A DNA stretch of 7,279 nt from JAWOJB01 sp046484325 (GTDB lineage: Bacteria > Actinomycetota > Acidimicrobiia > Spongiisociales > ZC4RG35). Shown here in pieces: positions 1 to 3,618 of this stretch. Every line of letters begins with the position of its first letter. Position 1 is the stretch's first letter. The translations under genes were made by a program, and so were the position numbers. The notes below the pieces were generated by a model, which saw only the letters and a list, made by a program, of their open reading frames with translations, ran no database searches and had not been told where the DNA came from. Location of the stretch: NCBI GenBank assembly GCA_046484325.1, contig JAWOJB010000056.1:1-7279 (forward strand), written 5' to 3'.

Positions 1-834
1 CGAGACCACCCTGGTTCCCGCAGGGTCGATGTCACAGAGGAGGACGGCACCGGTGTGCCCAGAGAGAACCGACATGGTCGCCCCGGTCACCGGATCCCAG
101 ATCCGCAGCGTGCGGTCCTGACTGCCGGAGACCACGAGCCTGCCGTCGGGGGTTACCGCGCAGCAGTTGACACCGCCGGTGTGACCCCGAAGCCGGACCA
201 CAGGACGGTCGCCGTCGACCGGGATCGCCGTGAGGGTCGAATCGGCGGAAGCCGCCACCGCATACCGCCCGTCGGGGCTGACGGTGCAGGCGTTGATCCC
301 GAGGATGCCGGCCTCCGATCTCGTGTCGTGGAGGCGCGTCACACCACCGGCGACGGGCCACACACCCACGATCCCGTCCTCGCTCGCGGTGACGGCCAGT
401 CGTCCGGTCGGGTCGATCCAGCAATCGACCACCATGCCCTGGTGGCCGGTTGGTGAGGACGTCGCGCCGGCGCGCCCCAGATCCCGGATCCGCACGGCGC
501 CCGACGTGTCGCCCGATACCACGGTTCGGGCGGCGGCATCGATCGCACACGCCGACACCGGCGCGTGATGAAGCTCGAACGAGCGGGCGAGACGCGTGGA
601 GCCGACGGGCGGTGCGAGCAGCGAGAACCACAGGGAGCCTCGCGCCCTGCGCTTTCGGGCTTCCTCGGCCACCAACGCGGGCCACCTCGAGGGCTCCCAC
701 GCCAGGCGGTTGGCGACCTGTTGCCAGAGGAGATCGGGTCGCTCTTCGAGAACGTGTGCCTCGCGTTCGAGACAGTCACCCAGGGAGGTCAACCAGGTCC
801 GATCGCCTTCGATGAGCGCCGACTCGCCGGTCAT
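1..834 (-). CDS. WD40-repeat protein, C-terminus cut by the window edge
   Basis: The reading frame is open from the ATG at 834-832 to the left edge, giving 278 codons without a stop. Residues about 10-75 are a charged helical region (LEREAHVLEERPDLLWQQV, then a Trp-rich stretch). From memory this resembles the linker that precedes the propeller in NACHT/STAND-WD40 proteins. WD40 units follow: about 89-120 (VVSGDTSGAVRIRD), 130-172 (GHQG, TASEDGIVGVW), 173-216 (VSPDGRYAVAASAD), 217-258 (GHTG, VSGSQDRTLRIWD) and one starting at 259 (GHTG) that is cut off. WD40 propellers are protein-interaction scaffolds, so no reaction is predicted. The next in-frame stop upstream is at 903-901, with no ATG, GTG or TTG between it and 834, so an NTPase domain cannot be part of this ORF. 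It starts 13 nt after the TerB-like gene and is probably co-transcribed with it. The Shine-Dalgarno is weak (AGAAG), suggesting translational coupling. Cytoplasmic: no signal peptide or membrane segment. Confidence 0.88.
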   Translation of the reverse strand, partial: MTGESALIEGDRTWLTSLGDCLEREAHVLEERPDLLWQQVANRLAWEPSRWPALVAEEARKRRARGSLWFSLLAPPVGSTRLARSFELHHAPVSACAIDAAARTVVSGDTSGAVRIRDLGRAGATSSPTGHQGMVVDCWIDPTGRLAVTASEDGIVGVWPVAGGVTRLHDTRSEAGILGINACTVSPDGRYAVAASADSTLTAIPVDGDRPVVRLRGHTGGVNCCAVTPDGRLVVSGSQDRTLRIWDPVTGATMSVLSGHTGAVLLCDIDPAGTRVVS

Positions 835-847
835 CGGCGAAGGGCTT

Positions 848-1366
848 CTACAGGTTGGCGAGGGCGCGCCGACCCGCGTCCAGGTCGGCGCCGAACTTGG
901 TCATCAGCAAGAACAGCGCCTTGGCCTCGATCTCGCTCATCTCTGGCTCCGCGGCCTTCGCTCGACCGAAGACGCCTTTCTTCTTCGGCTCGGAGCCCGC
1001 CGCGTCGGCGATCAGCTTGGCCATACCAAGGGCGGAGAAGAAGAACCGGTTGTATTCGTCGGCGGTCAGGTGTTCCCCGAGCACCGTTCGAATCCCCATG
1101 ATCTCCCGCTCGATCGCGTCGGGGCCGGAGGAGGTGATCCGGGTCGACTCGGCGTACGATGCCTCGAACTGGGCCGGCGTGCTCAGGTCGGTCAGCACCT
1201 CACGGAGGAGCGGATCGTTGTAGCTCCGGGCATCACCGACCTCCTGGGCGAACTGCGCCGCTTCCTCCGGCTGCATCCGCCCATCCGCTAGTGCGACGAA
1301 CTGGAACATGAGTGGAGGCAGGCGCAAGACCTGCGACCACTCGGTGGTCGAAAAACGTTCCTTCAT
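848..1366 (-). CDS. TerB-like small helical protein of unknown function
   Basis: A 172-aa protein. I chose the ATG at 1366-1364 because GGGAGGGAG lies immediately upstream and the protein-like sequence begins there (MKERFSTTEWSQVLRLPP). The open frame extends to 1648, but that extension is Pro/Arg/Gly-rich and looks non-coding. Residues 10-45 contain a hydrophobic helix followed by ALADGRMQPEEAAQF, an acidic-loop-then-helix pattern like the metal-binding loop of TerB-fold proteins (tellurite resistance/DUF533 type). A later region (TADEYNRFFFSALGMAKLI) is helical. A basic-acidic linker (EPKKKGVFGRAKAAEPEM) precedes a C-terminal helix with a second hydrophobic stretch (ALFLLMTKFG). The TerB assignment rests on this motif and helical content only, so treat it as a fold guess. 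It is first in a probable two-gene operon with the WD40 protein, which suggests the two products act together. No signal peptide or transmembrane helix is evident. Confidence 0.75.
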   Translation of the reverse strand: MKERFSTTEWSQVLRLPPLMFQFVALADGRMQPEEAAQFAQEVGDARSYNDPLLREVLTDLSTPAQFEASYAESTRITSSGPDAIEREIMGIRTVLGEHLTADEYNRFFFSALGMAKLIADAAGSEPKKKGVFGRAKAAEPEMSEIEAKALFLLMTKFGADLDAGRRALANL

Positions 1367-1586
1367 CTCCCTCCCGGGCTCGCTGCACTCAGAGTAAGGA
1401 CCACTCAAGTGGCCACCCATGGGCCAAAGGGCCACAGTGGGCCGCCCGCCGCCACAGGACGACTCGGTGAAACGCCCTACCGCCAGACCTGCCCGACCGG
1501 CTGAACCACCCCCCGCCCGTATCGATCGGTCTAGCGGCCCCGGGTTCCCTCCAGGAGTGCCGCCCCCGGAAGGCCGTCGAAGTGGG
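1367..1586. other. 220-nt intergenic gap between two minus-strand genes
   Basis: Apart from the promoter and palindrome candidate at 1391-1412, I see nothing convincing. Open frames crossing the gap on either strand are Pro/Arg/Gly-rich and continue antisense into the neighbouring genes. No clear stem-loop with a U-tract follows the GH16-like stop at 1587. GC-rich stretches near 1530-1575 do not form a convincing long helix. Confidence 0.5.
1391..1412 (-). promoter_or_regulatory. Candidate promoter and palindrome upstream of the TerB-like/WD40 operon
   Basis: Read on the minus strand, TACTCT (1396-1391) fits a TANNNT -10 box about 25 nt before the start codon, which leaves room for the GGGAGGGAG ribosome site. 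No good -35 box is seen at 16-18 nt. Directly upstream of the -10 box is the 12-bp palindrome CCACTCAAGTGG (1401-1412; 5-bp arms, 2-bp centre), placed where an activator or repressor could act. Both elements are short, so this is weak. Confidence 0.3.
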
Positions 1587-2355
1587 TCACGGGATCGTGT
1601 GGGCGCGAACGGAGCGGACGTCTCCGGTCTTGGGGTAGCCATCTCCACCGCCGGTCGGGTCGCGGAACTCGAAGAGGTCGACCATCAGCTGCATCGGGTA
1701 GCCGAGCCGCTGGGGGGAGCGGTGGACGAGTTGGTCGTCGACGAAGAAGGAGATACCGGGCTGGTCCGGATGCCATTCGGCGGCGTAGAGATGCCAGGTG
1801 GTGGCGTCGATCGCCAGGTCGACGGTTCGCATGTCGGTGACGAGCCGGGGATCGGAGTGCGCCTTCACGCCCAGGTTCACCTGGCTGCGCTGCTTCGTAG
1901 CAGCATGACCGAGCAGCTCGGCGACGCAGATCTCGCCGCATTCGTCGGGTGACTCCTCGAACCCGACCAGCCAGAACGCCAGCATCACCGTGGGGTCTGG
2001 CGTGGCCCGCAGCTCCGCTTCGACGCGTCCTCCGACCGGGAGGAACAACCGGCGCGTGGGCTGTTCGGTGACGACGGCAAGGCCGTCGGTGTGCCGGTGG
2101 GTGCCCACGGGGGAGCCGACCGGTCCCGAATGGACCCCGGTCTGCAGGCCCGACACCCGCATGGCGCCGTCCTCTTCACGCCAGGCCGGCTGGTCCCGCT
2201 CGATGAGCAGCCGCAGCCCTTCGCTGGTGAGCCGGTAGCGGCGCGGCGGACCGTTCGGGCGTGGTCCACTGGGGGAGGTAGTGGGTGACCCACCGGTCAG
2301 GGTCGACCTCGCCGGCGTCGAATCGCTCATCGAAGACACGCACTCGCTGTCCCAT
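1587..2355 (-). pseudogene. GH16-like (laminarinase-fold) protein, broken by a +1 frameshift
   Basis: Two pieces in different frames make one protein. The first runs from the ATG at 2355-2353 (MGQRVRVFDERFDAGEVDPD), with GGGAAGG and AGG upstream, to about ERSAA at 2242. The second begins at RYRLTSEGLRLLIERDQ (about 2240) and ends at the stop 1589-1587. One extra base between about 2238 and 2250 (gccgcg-c-cgctac on the coding strand) separates them. Removing it gives 255 aa. The uncorrected first frame stops at 2176, and the second frame has its first internal ATG at 2162. The features fit the concanavalin-A/GH16 fold: DERFDAG-DPDRWVTHYLPQW at the start, RLLIERDQPAW, LQTGVHSG, the active-site strand GEICVAELLG, then WHLYAAEWHPDQPGISFFVD. 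GH16 enzymes cleave beta-1,3/1,4-glucans with two Glu of ExDxxE. Here the pattern is E-I-C-V-A-E, with Cys at the Asp position. No signal peptide is visible, so a secreted glucanase role is doubtful. The frameshift could be real decay or a sequencing or assembly error. Confidence 0.78.
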
Positions 2356-2382
2356 CCTCGCCTTCCCTCGGCGCCGACCCAC

Positions 2383-2410
2383 TGGATACCAGCTTGTGCG
2401 AGGCGACCAA
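2383..2410 (-). promoter_or_regulatory. Candidate promoter for the GH16-like gene
   Basis: On the minus strand, TTGGTC (2410-2405) and TATCCA (2388-2383) are separated by 16 nt. They lie about 28 nt before the ATG at 2355, a plausible sigma-70-like pair. The inverted repeat at 2388-2416 covers the -35 box and the whole spacer, so a bound factor would block or modulate this promoter. The boxes are only partial matches to consensus. Confidence 0.35.
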
Positions 2411-2416
2411 GCTGGT
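2388..2416. promoter_or_regulatory. Operator-like inverted repeat between divergent GH16-like and VOC genes
   Basis: ACCAGCTTG (2388-2396) and CAAGCTGGT (2408-2416) are perfect reverse complements with an 11-nt spacer. Equivalent bases of the two arms are 20 bp apart, about two helical turns, which places both half-sites on the same face of DNA, as for a dimeric helix-turn-helix regulator. The repeat sits in the 98-nt gap between the two divergent starts (2355 and 2454), so one factor could control both genes. It could instead be a stem-loop in the 5' leader of the VOC mRNA. It also covers a possible TTG start at 2394 and argues for the later VOC start. Confidence 0.5.
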
Positions 2417-2453
2417 CGAGGGTGGTGTGCCGATCGTCTGGGAGAATCGCGAC

Positions 2454-2837
2454 GTGGCCGTGATACGCGACATCGTCTTCGACTGTCGGCATCCTGCTTC
2501 GCTCGCCCGGTTCTGGGCGCAGGCACTGGACGGGTACGACGTAGCCCCCTACGACGAAGCCGAACTCGAACGGCTTCGGGCTGAGGGTTTCCGCGGACCA
2601 GAGGACGACCCGACGGTTCTCGTCACGGGTGGCGACGGCCGGCCTCGCCTCTGGTTCCAGCTCGTTCCGGAGGAGAAGACGGTCAAGAACCGGGTGCATC
2701 TCGACCTCCGAGTCGAAGACGTCGGAAGGGAGGTCGATCGCCTCCTCGGGCTGGGCGCCACCGAACTCCATCAGGTGGAGTCCCGCGTGACGATGGCCGA
2801 CCCGGAGGGCAACGAGTTCTGCATCGATCGGATGTAG
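2454..2837 (+). CDS. VOC-family glyoxalase-like protein
   Basis: A 127-aa protein. I chose the GTG at 2454 (MAVIRDIVFDCRHPASLARF) because GGGAG lies about 9-10 nt upstream, because members of this family usually begin within a few residues of such a segment, and because the longer TTG start at 2394 falls inside the inverted repeat. A second GTG at 2460 is also possible. The pattern fits the Glyoxalase-like group (PF18029 type): DCRHPASLARFWAQAL, GPEDDPTVLV, RPRLWFQLVPEEKTVKNRVH, HLDLRVEDVGREVDRLLGLG and the closing DPEGNEFCIDRM. His82 (in RVHLDL) and Glu121 (in GNEFC) are at the usual VOC metal-ligand positions. The family includes glyoxalases, dioxygenases and antibiotic-sequestering proteins, and no substrate can be read from the sequence. 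Soluble and cytoplasmic. Divergent from the GH16-like gene and convergent with the SnoaL-like gene, so probably transcribed alone. Confidence 0.88.
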   Translation: MAVIRDIVFDCRHPASLARFWAQALDGYDVAPYDEAELERLRAEGFRGPEDDPTVLVTGGDGRPRLWFQLVPEEKTVKNRVHLDLRVEDVGREVDRLLGLGATELHQVESRVTMADPEGNEFCIDRM

Positions 2838-2900
2838 TGGGCCTCGCCCGAGGCGACCCGGGCACCGGGGCCTGGGTGGCGGTGCACCAGGTTCAGCCTT

Positions 2901-2929
2901 CCGAGGGGTTTCTCCCGGCGGCCCCTCGG
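2901..2929. terminator. Candidate bidirectional terminator hairpin
   Basis: CCGAGGGG (2901-2908) and CCCCTCGG (2922-2929) form a perfect 8-bp GC-rich stem with a 13-nt loop, 63 nt after the VOC stop codon. No U-run follows on either strand, so it is not a textbook intrinsic terminator. Confidence 0.3.
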
Positions 2930-2943
2930 CGGTGTGCGGGCGC

Positions 2944-3025
2944 CCGGTCCTCGAAGGGGCGCCGCTCGATCCTCGTCGAGGGTGAACCCCTCCCGACCGG
3001 TTGGTCACCGGCCGGCGACCCGGTC
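2944..3025. terminator. Interrupted long hairpin with an alternative palindrome, possible terminator
   Basis: Three nested helices: CCGGTC/GACCGG (2944-2949 with 2995-3000), AGGGG/CCCCT (2955-2959 with 2987-2991) and CTCGA/TCGAG (2965-2969 with 2976-2980, 6-nt loop). The adjoining sequence 3003-3020 is a palindrome with one mismatch (GGTCACCGG then CCGGCGACC), extended by GACCG/CGGTC (2995-2999 with 3021-3025). The GACCGG segment can therefore join only one of the two structures. It lies just past the SnoaL-like stop on the minus strand, so termination of that gene is the simplest role. No U-tract. Confidence 0.28.
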
Positions 3026-3076
3026 ATCTCGATGGTGAAGTCGCCTCGAGCGACGGCCATGTCCCTTCGGAAGCTG

Positions 3077-3457
3077 TCAGGCGAAGAAGTCGTTGATGCG
3101 TTGAGTGTCGTCGGAGAAGGCCCAGCGGTGGGTCACTCGCCCCTCGGCATCGGTGTGGTAGATCTCGGCGGTCCGGTAGTCGAAGGTGGCGTCGCCTCGG
3201 GTGGCGGTGGCGGTGACGAGGGCGATCATGTGGTCGTCGTTGGCGACCACGTCGTGCAGGTCGACCGAGATCTGGACGTCGGAGGCCAGGTCGTCCATCC
3301 TCGCCATCAGGGCCGCCTTCCCCCGGATCGGCTCTGACGCTCCGATCTCCCACCACTCGATGTCCTCGGCGATGGCGTCGGCCATCTGACTCATGTCTCC
3401 GGCCTGCATCGCAGCCCTCATGCTGCGATAGCGGGCGGCGTTCGGATGATCGGACAT
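3077..3457 (-). CDS. SnoaL-like / NTF2-like family protein
   Basis: A 126-aa protein starting at the ATG 3457-3455, preceded by a strong GGAGGGAGG ribosome site with about 6 nt spacing. The layout is typical of SnoaL-like proteins (PF12680 type, usually 120-140 aa). An N-terminal helix (ARYRSMRAAMQAGDMSQMAD) leads into AIAEDIEWWEIGASEPIRGK. A helix (KAALMARMDDLASDV) follows, then antiparallel strands (ISVDLHDVVANDDHMIALVT, TFDYRTAEIYHTDAEGRVTH). It ends in RWAFSDDTQRINDFFA, a common terminal pattern in these proteins. The fold forms a cone-shaped pocket used by cyclases, isomerases, dehydratases and simple ligand-binding proteins, and no catalytic dyad can be assigned, so the substrate is unknown. 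Cytoplasmic. Divergent from the cyclase-STAND gene across 158 nt and not in an operon within the window. Confidence 0.88.
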   Translation of the reverse strand: MSDHPNAARYRSMRAAMQAGDMSQMADAIAEDIEWWEIGASEPIRGKAALMARMDDLASDVQISVDLHDVVANDDHMIALVTATATRGDATFDYRTAEIYHTDAEGRVTHRWAFSDDTQRINDFFA

Positions 3458-3548
3458 GTCGGGCCTCCCTCCGTCGACCGGCGACCTGCTCGGCCCCTTC
3501 GGACCCTACGCCCCGCCAGGGCCGGATGGAGACGGAAAGCTTGGCGTC

Positions 3549-3563
3549 CGAACCGTTGGTTCG
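3549..3563. promoter_or_regulatory. Operator-like dyad in the SnoaL / cyclase-STAND divergent gap
   Basis: CGAACC (3549-3554) and GGTTCG (3558-3563) are perfect inverted arms with a 3-nt centre (GTT). The site is 53 nt before the cyclase-STAND start and about 92 nt before the SnoaL-like start, so it could serve either promoter. It is short, and no promoter boxes flank it convincingly. Confidence 0.3.
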
Positions 3564-3603
3564 CCCGGCCCCACGAGGCCTCCGCCCGGATGGTGAGGGG
3601 CGA

Positions 3604-3618
3604 TAGGCTCCCGCCGTG
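3604..3618 (+). promoter_or_regulatory. Candidate leaderless promoter -10 box of the cyclase-STAND gene
   Basis: TAGGCT (3604-3609) fits the TANNNT -10 pattern and ends 6 nt before the GTG at 3616, putting the predicted transcription start at the start codon. No Shine-Dalgarno precedes the GTG, so leaderless translation, common in actinobacteria, is likely. No recognisable -35 box is seen. Confidence 0.4.

Larger units (their letters stand above)
2838..3076. other. 239-nt convergent intergenic region rich in stem-loops
   Basis: This region separates the 3' ends of the VOC gene (+) and the SnoaL-like gene (-). No credible coding frame is seen, only Pro/Arg/Gly-rich shadows. It holds GCCTCG-CC-CGAGGC (2841-2854) straight after the VOC stop, the 8-bp stem at 2901-2929, a three-helix interrupted hairpin at 2944-3000, and an 18-bp near-palindrome at 3003-3020. 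None has a U-tract. The density suggests bidirectional termination, but high GC raises the chance background. Confidence 0.45.

Noticed and set aside
1413..1441. GGGCC-AAA-GGGCC and nearby GGCC repeats
   Set aside because: GGCC is self-complementary and frequent at this GC content. The possible stem is only 4 bp.
1367..1648. N-terminal extension of the TerB-like gene to 1648
   Set aside because: It is Pro/Gly/Arg-rich, overlaps the GH16-like 3' end, and the internal ATG at 1366 has a strong ribosome site.
1419..1952. Plus-strand open frame of 177 codons
   Set aside because: It is mostly antisense to the GH16-like gene, and its first part is low-complexity with no domain features.
2841..2854. 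GCCTCG-CC-CGAGGC hairpin just after the VOC stop as an intrinsic terminator
   Set aside because: The realistic stem is only 5 bp with a 4-nt loop and no U-tract follows, so it is mentioned only within the intergenic region entry.
2356..3008. N-terminal part of the open minus-strand frame that continues into the GH16-like C-terminal half
   Set aside because: The true GH16-like N-terminus is in another frame and starts at 2355. This extension is low-complexity and lies opposite the well-supported VOC gene.
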